From assembly GCA_965261915.1 (NCBI GenBank), contig CBDHDW010000004.1:1-64000 (forward strand): a DNA stretch of 64,000 bases, written 5' to 3'. A program made the position numbers and the translations under genes. The notes beneath the pieces were generated by a model. The model saw nothing but the letters and a program-made list of their open reading frames with translations. It ran no database searches and was not told the DNA's origin. Origin of the DNA: JAIBDK01 sp965261915. GTDB taxonomy: Bacteria > Pseudomonadota > Gammaproteobacteria > Arenicellales > Poriferihabitantaceae. Positions 52,204-61,265 of the stretch are shown piece by piece (position 1 is the first letter of the stretch; every line of letters begins with the position of its first letter).

Positions 52204-53310
52204 ATGGCGCTCAGACCACTGAATATGCATGCGGTGTCACCGCGAGAAAACCTTGATCAACTTGCTTTCTTTCTGGCCTTTACTGTTGGGGTTCTGGGTG
52301 GACTGCTGTTAAAAATCGCTGGTTCCCATCCATTTTTGACAGCGTCCTTTTCAGCATTCATTCTGGTTGCATATGCATTAGCTGCATGGGCAGGTGGCCG
52401 ACTCAAGATTGAGCCGGAATCCATCGGAGACAATTGTTATTACTTGGGCTTCCTGTTTACCCTCGCCAGCCTGTCTTTCACACTTTACCAGATGGCAGAT
52501 TCCTCAGCGAATGATGGAAACCCAGTCTATATTCCGGAAGTTATTTCTGGTTTTGGGGTCGCTTTGTCTTCGACTATCGTGGGCGTATTCCTGCGAGTAT
52601 TCATGATGCAGATGCGCTCGGACTTTGTCGCCAAAGATCGGGCCGTTCGTGCGGACCTAAATCGATCCTATGCCGATTTCAGGAAAAACCTGTCTGGAAC
52701 ATTGTCCCAAATGAAGGCCTTCTCAACAGAATCTATTCAGTATGCCGCGGAACGGGACGAGCGGCTGAGGATATCAACCGAGAAATTTATAGACGATCAT
52801 CACCAAGCGTTGCTGGCAGCCGCGAACACATTGTCAGAGAATATGGAGAAGTCCTTTTCGGGTGCGGCTCAAAAAGCCCTGAAAGAGATATCTGAAGCCG
52901 TTCAGGAAACAAACAAAGAGGCACAAGCCGCTGCCAAGGAACTTATTGAAGATATCCGACATCTGAAAAATCAATTGAGCGAGCAAGAGGCGCAATCCTT
53001 TGAGGAAATTCAAACCCGTAGGAAACGCTTTGTCTCGGACATGGAGGCTACTGAAAAGCACATGAAGGATCACGCTGCCGCAATGGACAACTACATCGAG
53101 AGCACTCGGCGTACGGCAGATATCATGACAAACGGAATTGTTCCGGCGTTAGATGCATTCAAAAAGCGCATGGATAGCATGCCTGCGCCAGTTCCTTTTT
53201 CTACACTTACCACTCCAGTGCCTAGAAAGATTAAAGCCGTGGTCGGCAAGCCTTTTTCCCGCATTTTGAAGAGATGGCCCTGGTATTCCAGTAAGGGGCC
53301 TGACAGCTGA
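52204..53310 (+). CDS. ZorA/MotA-like channel protein with long coiled-coil tail
   Basis: A 368-residue protein. Hydrophobic helices at about 18-38, 45-65, 78-96 and 110-134; the last (ISGFGVALSSTIVGVFLRVF) resembles the pore helices of MotA/TolQ/ExbB proteins. From residue 150 to 310 there is an almost continuous coiled coil (SENMEKSFSGAAQKALKEIS; IRHLKNQLSEQEAQSFEEIQ) like the cytoplasmic tail of ZorA. The ATG at 52204 is chosen because it follows the previous stop by two bases; the frame is open further up. With the next gene it should form a proton-driven motor. Confidence 0.75.
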   Translation: MALRPLNMHAVSPRENLDQLAFFLAFTVGVLGGLLLKIAGSHPFLTASFSAFILVAYALAAWAGGRLKIEPESIGDNCYYLGFLFTLASLSFTLYQMADSSANDGNPVYIPEVISGFGVALSSTIVGVFLRVFMMQMRSDFVAKDRAVRADLNRSYADFRKNLSGTLSQMKAFSTESIQYAAERDERLRISTEKFIDDHHQALLAAANTLSENMEKSFSGAAQKALKEISEAVQETNKEAQAAAKELIEDIRHLKNQLSEQEAQSFEEIQTRRKRFVSDMEATEKHMKDHAAAMDNYIESTRRTADIMTNGIVPALDAFKKRMDSMPAPVPFSTLTTPVPRKIKAVVGKPFSRILKRWPWYSSKGPDS

Positions 53311-54374
53311 TGCCGGTTCAAGATACAGATCTAAGCTATCGCCGCGGAGCCATCATGGGGCTCACCATGGCGGAAGCTTTCGTTCTGATTTGTTTTGCCC
53401 TTTTGCTGCTTTTCGCCTTTTTACAGTGGGAAGTCAAAAAAGAGAACACACCTGATGTCCGTGCCTTTAAGAGTCTGACCTATGAGCAACGGCATACGGT
53501 TCTGATCTCCGCGCAGGACGGCTCCATCGAGGCTTTTGTTATCCTGAAAAAAAAGGGCATTGATTTCGCTACGCCCGCCAGCGTCGAAAACCCCAAAGAG
53601 AAGTGGCGCTTCATCGACAAAGACGAACAGCTTCGACTTCTTGATGCGGCTGCAGAATTGCCAGATGATGTTCAGCGTGATCTTGCAGACATGGTTGAGG
53701 CAGATCAGGCTGTGCCTGCTCTCGAACAAATGGCGGCATTGCAAGAGCTTGTGAAGGCGGGTCAGAGCATCGATGCGCTCAAGGCCCAGACGGCTAACCA
53801 GGCTCTGGAAGGGATTGCTGGCAAGATTGACGCAGCCGAAGCGCAGTATCTGGCGCTTGTCGGCGCCATCAAGAGTGAGTTGGGTGGCCTGGTTTCCAGT
53901 TTCGGCGGAAGGATAGATAATGAAGGGGCAATTATCCTGCCCGACGAGGTCCTATTCGAGCAAGGGAAGGCCAACATCACGCCGCAACTGGTGCGGTTTC
54001 TGGCGCAAGCCTGCGAACCTTGGCTCGTCGTTCTAAAAAACTCCGGAGTTCAGATTTCGGAGGTCAAGATCGAAGGGCATGCCTCGTCTGAATGGCGCAG
54101 TGGTTCATCTCCGCGAGCAGCCTACCTCGGCAATCTCAATCTTAGCCAGAGGCGGTCCCAGGCTGTTCTTAGAACCTGTTTTGATCTAATATCTGACCCC
54201 GACCTGCTTGAGTGGGCCCGCAAACACATGATCGCGGTGGGCTATTCGTCAGTTCGCCCCGTGATGACTAATGGTGAGGAGGATCGCAAGGCGTCTCGGC
54301 GGGTCGTGTTCAGCGCGACACCGAACAGAGATGTACTCTTTGATGAGATCGAAAGTGGACTTGACCCGCTTTAG
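53310..54374 (+). CDS. ZorB/MotB-like OmpA-domain protein
   Basis: A 354-residue protein with a single membrane helix at about 21-39 (AEAFVLICFALLLLFAFLQW), a helical linker, and a C-terminal OmpA/MotB peptidoglycan-binding domain at about 215-345 (VKIEGHASSEW, NLSQRRSQAVL, GYSSVRPV, DRKASRRVVF). MotB/ZorB place an essential Asp in the helix; here the only acidic residue is Glu22 at its start. Its ATG overlaps the previous TGA (TGATG). It probably anchors the motor to the cell wall. Confidence 0.82.
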   Translation: MPVQDTDLSYRRGAIMGLTMAEAFVLICFALLLLFAFLQWEVKKENTPDVRAFKSLTYEQRHTVLISAQDGSIEAFVILKKKGIDFATPASVENPKEKWRFIDKDEQLRLLDAAAELPDDVQRDLADMVEADQAVPALEQMAALQELVKAGQSIDALKAQTANQALEGIAGKIDAAEAQYLALVGAIKSELGGLVSSFGGRIDNEGAIILPDEVLFEQGKANITPQLVRFLAQACEPWLVVLKNSGVQISEVKIEGHASSEWRSGSSPRAAYLGNLNLSQRRSQAVLRTCFDLISDPDLLEWARKHMIAVGYSSVRPVMTNGEEDRKASRRVVFSATPNRDVLFDEIESGLDPL

Positions 54375-54460
54375 GAGACATTCAACAATAAGTGAATCAG
54401 AAGCCTTTGTCCCTGCGTCGGTTTGACTCTGGTCCATGAGATTCTCATGCCGTTCTTAAT

Positions 54461-54619
54461 ATGATAGTCGATATTCATGGTAGAGCGAGAACAAATTTGA
54501 CAGAACAAATTAGGCAGATAATACCAAATAATACCCAAGTCTACGTACGAATGTACACCCTAGACCAGAAAGTCAAAGACACCTATGTTTTAATTTTAGA
54601 TAGAAGACCTTCCACTTAG
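54461..54619 (+). CDS. possible small protein, 52 aa
   Basis: A short open frame (MIVDIHGRARTNLTEQIRQI, ending LILDRRPST) in the 270-base gap after the motor operon. There is no good ribosome site. It could be the tail of a lost gene. Confidence 0.3.
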   Translation: MIVDIHGRARTNLTEQIRQIIPNNTQVYVRMYTLDQKVKDTYVLILDRRPST

Positions 54620-54644
54620 GAAATGTCCAATTGGGTGTTTATGT

Positions 54645-55388
54645 ATGATTTTATATTATTACACGGGCCATAAATTCCTTCGCACCATCCTCCAAGATAG
54701 GAGGGTGAAGTTATCGCGTTACGGGAGGTTTGGAACTCTCAATGACCCCTTCGAACAGGCCGCATATGACACATCCAACCGAGACCTTCGCAAAGCGCAC
54801 AAACAGAAAGTTGATGAATTTGCACAGAAGCAGGGACTGATTTGCCTGAGTAAAACGCGACATTCACCTGCGATGTGGGCGCACTACACAGATAATCACG
54901 AGGGTGCGTGTCTCGAAATTGAAATCACATTTGACCATATCTTCAAGGTTAAATATCAATCTAAAAAGCTGTTCCCAGGGCTTTCTTTAAGGACATTTGG
55001 CGATCACGTTAACAGAGATAACATCAAAAAAGTTTGGGGTACAAAATCAAAAGATTGGTCCTATGAAAAAGAGTGGCGCATGCATGTCCCATTAGACAAC
55101 GAAGTTGTTATTAAGGAGGGTAAGCTCCATTTTATGCCGTTTCAAGAAATTGAGGACAACACTTTTTTACTTAAGCGCGTCTTCGTCGGATATAGGTGCA
55201 GTAAGGGCATTTCAAACATTTTGGACGATGTAAAAGATTACCCCGATAAAGTTGAGGTCATCCAAACAAGACCAGCATTCAAGCGCTTCAAAGTAGTGAA
55301 ACAAATAGATGAAAAATACTGGAACTGGGAAGAAATGGAAAAAGGGAAAGAAAACTCTCTTCCTGCTGTCCAAGCAGTATTCGGTTGA
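54645..55388 (+). CDS. DUF2971 family protein
   Basis: A 247-residue soluble protein with the DUF2971 pattern: YYYTGHKFLRTILQDRRVKL at the start, FGTLNDPFE, LICLSKTRHSPAMWAHYTDN, and SYEKEWRM in the middle. The family is of unknown function and is common in accessory islands and near defence genes. It lies 270 bases after the four-gene motor operon on the same strand, so it could be a separate gene or a distal effector. Confidence 0.8.
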   Translation: MILYYYTGHKFLRTILQDRRVKLSRYGRFGTLNDPFEQAAYDTSNRDLRKAHKQKVDEFAQKQGLICLSKTRHSPAMWAHYTDNHEGACLEIEITFDHIFKVKYQSKKLFPGLSLRTFGDHVNRDNIKKVWGTKSKDWSYEKEWRMHVPLDNEVVIKEGKLHFMPFQEIEDNTFLLKRVFVGYRCSKGISNILDDVKDYPDKVEVIQTRPAFKRFKVVKQIDEKYWNWEEMEKGKENSLPAVQAVFG

Positions 55389-55573
55389 TTTGGGCTCACA
55401 GCGGTCATCTGACTGTTTCAATCAGATAAACTGGCCTGAAGCTCGGCAGAGTGGGACTTAGCTGCCGCTCATATTCTCCATCTGCTGGTTGATCATACCT
55501 CTGCAACGACAGGCACGTTGAACAATTGAAATGTGCAAAGTAAACTGTAGCGTAAGCGGTGTCCCGTTGGCAC

Positions 55574-55774
55574 CTAACCCTTAAAATTCCACGGTAATAG
55601 AGCTTCGATATCACTTTGTTTGTGGCCATTTACGATGGCGGTAAGGATGCCGGAGATATAGCTGTGCGGTTCCACGGCGTTCAATTTGCAGGTTTCGATC
55701 AAGGATGCGAGCATGGCCCAGTTCTGAGCACCGGCCTCGTGGCCAGCGAATAGAGCGTTTTTACGGTTTAGGGC
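55574..55774 (-). pseudogene. tnpC: IS66 tnpC, 3' part
   Basis: Reads LNRKNALFAGHEAGAQNWAM, then ETCKLNAVEPHSYISGILTA and ends LLPWNFKG, the C-terminus of IS66 TnpC. It should follow directly after RTIRPIA at 58356 in the other half. Confidence 0.88.
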
Positions 55775-55830
55775 CAGTTCCCGTTCATTCTGCCCATGTC
55801 GGTTCAATTTGCCGGGTCCATTATAGATGG

Positions 55831-56247
55831 CATGCATATTTTGATTCAGACGTAAGTGTCTACCGGAGTTACAAGCGTGGCGATGGAGACTTCATCGCGA
55901 TGGAGCGTGATGCCGGTATAGCGATCATGGCACCTTCGTGGATATTGGACGCATCCATTTGCCAAACAATGACCCTTGGGCCGCCACTTGTTTCAGTAGC
56001 AGGTCTTCTGGAATTGCATAAGATTCTGTTAACGCGCGGATTTCGGCGAAGCTTTGATGAGGACGACTCATCAAAGGAGGTCGGGCATGATCCCGCTACA
56101 GATTATCAAGCAAGTGCAGCTTTCTCTGCCATTTCAACCGAGTGTGACGACGAGCATGACCGACAGCGAACGCGACCAGATGATGCTGGTGCTAGCCCAA
56201 CTGCTGCTGGCGGCAGCGGATATCAAACTGGAGGTAGAGGCAAATGA
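55831..56247 (+). CDS. hypothetical protein of the recombinase element
   Basis: The frame (SVYRSYKRGDGDFIAMERDA; VSVAGLLELHKILLTRGFRR) looks like a small domain protein regularly found before such recombinases. No convincing start codon is visible, and its 3' part overlaps the next small gene for 160 bases, so the boundaries are poor and a frameshift near the end is possible. Confidence 0.4.
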   Translation, partial: HAYFDSDVSVYRSYKRGDGDFIAMERDAGIAIMAPSWILDASICQTMTLGPPLVSVAGLLELHKILLTRGFRRSFDEDDSSKEVGHDPATDYQASAAFSAISTECDDEHDRQRTRPDDAGASPTAAGGSGYQTGGRGK

Positions 56248-56254
56248 ACAATGA
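56087..56254 (+). CDS. small accessory protein upstream of the serine recombinase
   Basis: A 55-residue helical protein (MIPLQIIKQVQLSLPFQPSV; ERDQMMLVLAQLLLAAADIK). AAAGGAGG seven bases ahead of the ATG is near-perfect. It overlaps the recombinase start by 11 bases, so they are cotranslated. It may be a directionality or assembly factor; this is inference. Confidence 0.65.
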   Translation: MIPLQIIKQVQLSLPFQPSVTTSMTDSERDQMMLVLAQLLLAAADIKLEVEANEQ

Positions 56255-58325
56255 TCTCACCATCACCCAGGCATTGCCTGCAACCATCTTGCAGCGTCGC
56301 GCAGTCGTTTATGTCCGGCAATCAACACAGAGTCAGGTCATGACCAACCTGGAGAGCCAGCGTCGGCAATACGATCTGGTCGAGACGGCCCGCACCTATG
56401 GTTTCAAGATGGTCGATGTAATCGATGATGATCTTGGTATATCCGCCAGCGGTTGTGCTAAACGCCCTGGCTTTGAGAAGTTAGTTGCGGCCCTCTGCTC
56501 AGGCGGGGTTGGTGCTGTGTTCTGCCTGGAGATATCACGCCTCGCCCGGAATGGCCGCGACTGGCATCATGTCCTGGAGATTTGCGGCATGGTTGAGGCA
56601 CGGGTCATCGATTGTGATGGCGTGTACGATCCCCGCCACCCCAATGATCGGCTTCTTCTGGGCATGAAGGGTAGCATTAGCGAGTTTGAACTGAGCATCC
56701 TGAGAACCCGCATGCTGGAGGCGGCGCGGGCAAAAGCCCGGCGGGGAGAGCTGCGCTACACACCGCCCATGGGATACATTTGGGACCGAGATGCTGGAAT
56801 CTTTTTTGATCCGGATTTGCGAATCCAGGAAGTGGTTCGCTCAATCTTCTCAAGATTCCGGGAGCTTGGCAGCGCCCGGCAGGTTCTTCTCTCAATGGCG
56901 GATCAGGGTATACATTATCCTCGTCCATCGGATGGCATTCGATTGACCTCATTCGAATGGCACCCAATCCGATATCGCAATGTGATTGGGGTTTTGAAAA
57001 ATACTTTTTACGCCGGTGTTTATGCATATGGTAAGACGGGTCGGAAGACTGAGATCCGGGAAGGTCGCCCCCATGTTACCTACAAGAACCGCAAATCACC
57101 TGAAGACTGGGATGTGGTCATACGTGACCACCATGACGGTTATATCGGTTGGGAGGATTATGAACGCAATCAAGCCCAGTTGGCGAAGAATACGTTCGGG
57201 CGGGCTGGCGGGGTTAAATCCGGTCGTGGCGGCGGTGCTCTCCTGGCTGGACTTATGTCCTGCGCGAGATGTGGGCGGCGTTTGCATGTTGTTTACACGG
57301 GTCGTAAACCTCGCCCGGTTTATCGCTGCGATAACCCTAACCTTTTGCTGGGTCAGAAAAGGTGCTTTACATTTGGCGGTGCGCGCGCAGAAAAGCTGGT
57401 GGCCGCATCCGTTCTTGAGGCCGTGGCTCCGCTTGCAATTGACGCCGCGATTGAGGCACAAACGCTCATGACAAACGTTGAGAATGACCGGCGATCTGTT
57501 GTCGAACTGGAGTTGAAACAGGCACAGTACGATGCGACGCTTGCGGAACGCCGCTATGCCGCCTGCGATCCTGAGAACCGCCTGATTGCGTCAGAACTGG
57601 AGAAACGCTGGGAAGAGACCCTCGCACGGGTTCAGGCATTCCAGCAGCGCCTGACAGAAACTCTGGAGGCACCGGAAAACGTTGACGTTGATCTGTTGAG
57701 TGACCTGGCACAGGATCTGCAGGCCGCGTGGGACGCACCTGCGGTGACCATGCGCGTCCGCCAACAGTTGCTCCGGAGTTTGATCGAAGACATCGTGGCC
57801 GATATCGACGAAGCTACTGGCGAGATAGTGCTTGTCGTCCACTGGAAGGGTGGACGGCATACGGAACTCAGGACAAAAAAGCCCAAGACAGGTGAACACG
57901 GTGCCAAAACGAGCGATGATGCCCTTTCTATTATCCGCGAGATGTCAGGACGTTGGTCAGACGAGTCAATTGCCGCTTCATTGAATCGCATGGGCATCCG
58001 GACTGGCCAGGGAAAGACTTGGAACGCCAAGCGCTTGTCTTCCATCCGGCGAGTGAATAACATCAACGGCTACTTATCAGCGGACAAGAACGGCCCGTGG
58101 CGCACTATGACCGAAGCCGCAAAGGAACTCTGTGTGACTAACCATGTGATCCGAAGGCTCATAAAAGAGGGGATTTTGCCGGCAAATCAAGTTGTCGACG
58201 GCGCACCTTACCAAATCAAGGTCGACGATCTTAAATCCGACAGGGTTCAACAGGCAATCAACCGGAAGGCAGCCCCGTGTCGCGATGCCGATGAGCCACA
58301 GCTTTCAATGTTTTCAACCACTTAA
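56244..58325 (+). CDS. large serine recombinase (site-specific integrase)
   Basis: A 693-residue recombinase. Resolvase-type catalytic domain at 18-165 with nucleophile Ser27 in VYVRQSTQSQ and the ISRLARNGRDW motif. Recombinase DNA-binding domain at about 190-310 (FYAGVYAYGKTG). Zinc ribbon CARCGRRL...YRCDN. A long coiled coil at 400-480 and a C-terminal HTH-like region (MTEAAKELCVTNHVIRRLIK). It would integrate and excise the element that splits the IS66. Complete and probably functional. Confidence 0.9.
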   Translation: MNNDLTITQALPATILQRRAVVYVRQSTQSQVMTNLESQRRQYDLVETARTYGFKMVDVIDDDLGISASGCAKRPGFEKLVAALCSGGVGAVFCLEISRLARNGRDWHHVLEICGMVEARVIDCDGVYDPRHPNDRLLLGMKGSISEFELSILRTRMLEAARAKARRGELRYTPPMGYIWDRDAGIFFDPDLRIQEVVRSIFSRFRELGSARQVLLSMADQGIHYPRPSDGIRLTSFEWHPIRYRNVIGVLKNTFYAGVYAYGKTGRKTEIREGRPHVTYKNRKSPEDWDVVIRDHHDGYIGWEDYERNQAQLAKNTFGRAGGVKSGRGGGALLAGLMSCARCGRRLHVVYTGRKPRPVYRCDNPNLLLGQKRCFTFGGARAEKLVAASVLEAVAPLAIDAAIEAQTLMTNVENDRRSVVELELKQAQYDATLAERRYAACDPENRLIASELEKRWEETLARVQAFQQRLTETLEAPENVDVDLLSDLAQDLQAAWDAPAVTMRVRQQLLRSLIEDIVADIDEATGEIVLVVHWKGGRHTELRTKKPKTGEHGAKTSDDALSIIREMSGRWSDESIAASLNRMGIRTGQGKTWNAKRLSSIRRVNNINGYLSADKNGPWRTMTEAAKELCVTNHVIRRLIKEGILPANQVVDGAPYQIKVDDLKSDRVQQAINRKAAPCRDADEPQLSMFSTT

Positions 58326-58353
58326 GAAGGAGGTGTATAATGACTAACCGTTC

Positions 58354-59657
58354 GCAATGGGGCGGATCGTACGTTCCACAGCATTGCTGTCCATCTCGAT
58401 GCGCCCGTCGTTTAGAAACAGGATTAGGCCGTCCCAGTATTTGGCAATGTACTTGAGTGCCGCTCCCGTTGGGGATTTGACTGACACTTGTGTTCTGGCG
58501 TGATCCAGCCATGCCTTGAAGGCAATTATCTTTGGGGTGCTCTTTTCCTGTCGCATAGCAAGACGCTCATTGGCAGACCCACCGCGCATTTGAGCCTCGA
58601 TGCGATAAAGGGCGGCGATCTGCTTGAGGCCTTCCTCGGCAATCGGGGCTACATTGTTGTGCGTTAGCTCGTGCAATTTGCGACGTGCGTGTGCCCAGCA
58701 ATACGCCAGTTGAATGGGCGCATTGGTTTTGGGATCAAGCAAGCGGTTGTAACCTGCATAGCCGTCCACTTGCAGAATACCACCAAAGCCCTGCAAAATA
58801 TCATCCGCATATTTACCTGCCCGCCCCGGTGCATAGGTGAAGGCGACCCCGGGCGAAGCGTCTCCATCCCAAGGCCGATCATCACGAGCCAAGGCCCAAA
58901 AGTATCCGGTTTTGACCTTCTTTCGCCCCGGATCCAGCACCGGAGCTGTGGTTTCATCCATGAACAACTTGGACGATTGCTTGAGGTTAGCCAGCAGGTA
59001 ATCATAAACCGGCTTCAGCTCATATGCTGCTTTACCGACCCAGGATGCCAAGGTGGAACGATCCAGATCAACGCCCTGTCGTGCATATATTTGTGACTGG
59101 CGATACAGCGGCAAATGGTCAGCGTATTTGGAAACAATCACGCTGGCCACGGTTGCCTCGGTCGGCATACCACCTTCAATCAGTCGGGGCTTTGCCGGAG
59201 CCTGCACAATGCCCACTTCGCAGGAACGACAAGCATATTTAGGGCGGCGGGTAACTATCACACGGAATTGCGCAGGGATAATGTCGAGCCGCTCAGAGGT
59301 GTCTTCACCAATGATGTGGCGTTCCGCCCCACAACTGCATTGGGTGTCTTCTGGCTCGATTACCTCTTCAACGCGCGGCAAATGTTTGGGTAAATGGCCA
59401 CGGTTGGATTTACGCGGTTTGCCCGGGCGCAAAGCAACATCTGCATCCCGCTCCGCATGAATGGTCTCAATAGCTGTTTCAATATCCTCAAACGCCAATT
59501 CGTATTGGCTTGGATCAACCTTCTCTGATTTTGCCCCGAACAACGCTCGTTTGAAGTCTGCAACAAGCTTTTCCAACCGCGCATTCTGATCCTGCTGACG
59601 CAGGACAATCGCCTTCAAAGCAGCAATATCATCAGGAAGATCGGCGGCATTCGTCAT
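58354..59657 (-). pseudogene. tnpC: IS66 tnpC, 5' part
   Basis: About 434 codons of the IS66 DDE transposase: N-terminal coiled coil (DQNARLEKLVADFKRALFGA), zinc-binding CSCGAERH, and catalytic regions LFMDETTAPVLDPG, VDGYAGYNRL and the Glu of NDGRIEMDSNAVERTIRPIA. It is broken at the recombinase element and ends two codons later. Confidence 0.9.
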
Positions 59658-59711
59658 GCCCGGTTGTTACCAAATCCAACCCGTAATTACCTGTCTAAAC
59701 GCTGTTGTGAT

Positions 59712-60065
59712 TCACTCTGCCGCAGTCGGTGGACGCACCTCCAAAGCATGGACTTTGCGCCAATCCAGCCCAGCAAAAAGCGCTTCGAACTGTGCATGGT
59801 TAAGCCGCATCATGCCGTTGGAAATAGCAGGCCATTTAAACACGTGCTCTTCCAGTCGCTTATAGGCCATCACCAAACCGGACCCGTCCCAATACAGCAG
59901 CTTCAGCCGATCCGCCCGCTTCGAGCGGAACACATAAACGGTGCCGGTGAATGGATCCTTGTGCAGATGGTTCTGCACCAACGCTGCCAGACCATTATGG
60001 CCCTTGCGAAAGTCCACAGGTTCTGTCGCCACAAATATTCGAACCCTGTTGGACGGAAAGATCAT
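59712..60065 (-). CDS. tnpB: IS66 TnpB accessory protein
   Basis: A 117-residue IS66 Orf2 protein (VDFRKGHNGLAALVQNHLHK; LKLLYWDGSGLVMAYKRLEE), normal length. Its start overlaps the tnpA stop. Needed for IS66 transposition, exact role unknown. Confidence 0.92.
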   Translation of the reverse strand: MIFPSNRVRIFVATEPVDFRKGHNGLAALVQNHLHKDPFTGTVYVFRSKRADRLKLLYWDGSGLVMAYKRLEEHVFKWPAISNGMMRLNHAQFEALFAGLDWRKVHALEVRPPTAAE

Positions 60066-60454
60066 GCGGTGGCATTCAGGGCGCGCGCAATCTCGGCAAT
60101 CCGGCTCGCCAGTGTTGCCACATCCAGCCGCACTATCACCTCGCCCCGGATCACATCCAGCGTGCCGCAGGCAACCGGTGTATCAACACCGCTTTCTTCC
60201 TGCAAAACCAGGGGCGCAAATCCCACATTCTCGGATACCGCTGGCAAAACCAGCTTGCCTTCACGCGCTTGACGCCGCCATTCAGATAGATGGTTCGGTT
60301 GCAAATCATACCGACGCGCAACCGCGTTCACGGTCGCACCTTCAACCAGTGTTTCTGCCACAATCCGACCCTTCAAATCATCCGGCCAACGTCGCTGACC
60401 CCGAGGGCCGACGATCAAATCAATCTCACTGATAAACTCCGCTGAGCGCTCCAT
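60062..60454 (-). CDS. tnpA: IS66 TnpA DNA-binding protein
   Basis: 130 residues with an HTH of the IS3/IS66 Orf1 type (WPDDLKGRIVAETLVEGATV; ARRYDLQPNHLSEWRR). The ATG at 60454 has AAAGGAG six bases ahead; the frame is open 26 codons further up. Overlaps tnpB by four bases. Confidence 0.9.
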   Translation of the reverse strand: MERSAEFISEIDLIVGPRGQRRWPDDLKGRIVAETLVEGATVNAVARRYDLQPNHLSEWRRQAREGKLVLPAVSENVGFAPLVLQEESGVDTPVACGTLDVIRGEVIVRLDVATLASRIAEIARALNATA

Positions 60455-60710
60455 GGAGAAACTCCTTTCCAAACTACAAGAAAGAACTGAATCGCAGATC
60501 GCGACCTCAAGCGTAAGGTGGGGGCGGGACAACGCTTACACAAGGCTGCAAATATGGACGTATGGGCCCCAAAAACTTTCGACCCTCAAATTGCTGTAGC
60601 CCTCAGTAACAACTCTTTTGTACAGACATTTTAATACCAATGAACATAGTATCTGACTCATTTTCAGGGTTCCCTTGGCGCGGAATATGTGAATCAATGT
60701 CCCGACAAAC

Positions 60711-61265
60711 ATGGGGGATATTATGGGTGCAGCGATACCACTTCGAGATGACTTTGACGGCGACAGACTTCGCAGACTGGCGCGGTCGAGCCGTGACAGC
60801 GATCAGACGCGCCGCCTTCTGGCACTGGCGTCAATTTATGACGGCGGTCGGCGGACCGCAGCGGCGCGGATCGGCGACGTGACACTACAGATTATTCGTG
60901 ACTGGGTGATGCGGTTCAACGTGGACGGAGCAGACGGGTTGATCACGCGCCGGTCTGTCGGGCCAAAACCAAAGCTGACAGCAGAACACCGCCGGGCGCT
61001 TGCGGAGATGGTGGAGCGCGGCCCAACCCCCGCGATCCACGGCGTGGTGCGGTGGCGGCGCTGCGATCTGGCGCGCTGGCTCTGCGAAGAGTTTGGCGTT
61101 TCAATCGCCGAGGGCACGGTGGGGCGGGTTCTGCGCGAGATGGGTTACCGGAAGCTCTCCGCCCGTCCGCGCCACTACGCGCAGGACGGGGACGCGATTG
61201 TTGCGTTTAAAAAAACTTTCCCGCCGAGGTGGAAAAGATCAGGGCCGGTCTGGCCCCAGGCGTAG
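60711..61265 (+). CDS. IS630 transposase, OrfA
   Basis: Identical protein to OrfA of copy 1. The seven-A slip site lies at 61209-61215 within the overlap with OrfB. Confidence 0.9.
   Translation: MGDIMGAAIPLRDDFDGDRLRRLARSSRDSDQTRRLLALASIYDGGRRTAAARIGDVTLQIIRDWVMRFNVDGADGLITRRSVGPKPKLTAEHRRALAEMVERGPTPAIHGVVRWRRCDLARWLCEEFGVSIAEGTVGRVLREMGYRKLSARPRHYAQDGDAIVAFKKTFPPRWKRSGPVWPQA

Larger units (their letters stand above)
55775..58355 (+). mobile_element. large-serine-recombinase element inserted in IS66 tnpC
   Basis: Comparison with the uninterrupted IS66 reading (RPIA-LNRKN) places the insert between GC at 55773-55774 and GC at 58354-58355, so a 2-bp GC core is duplicated, as expected for a serine integrase. 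It carries the recombinase and one or two small upstream genes, nothing else recognisable. A strong AAGGAGG and ATG at its right end point outward. Confidence 0.75.
55552..60539 (-). mobile_element. IS66-family element, interrupted
   Basis: Ends GTAAGCGGTGTCCCG (55552) and GTAAGCGTTGTCCCG (reverse of 60539) enclose tnpA, tnpB and tnpC in the standard order on the minus strand. tnpC is split by the serine-recombinase element at 55775-58355. I see no clear 8-bp target duplication. Confidence 0.85.

Noticed and set aside
58671..59460. Several plus-strand frames over IS66 tnpC
   Set aside because: All are antisense to the conserved TnpC transposase domains.
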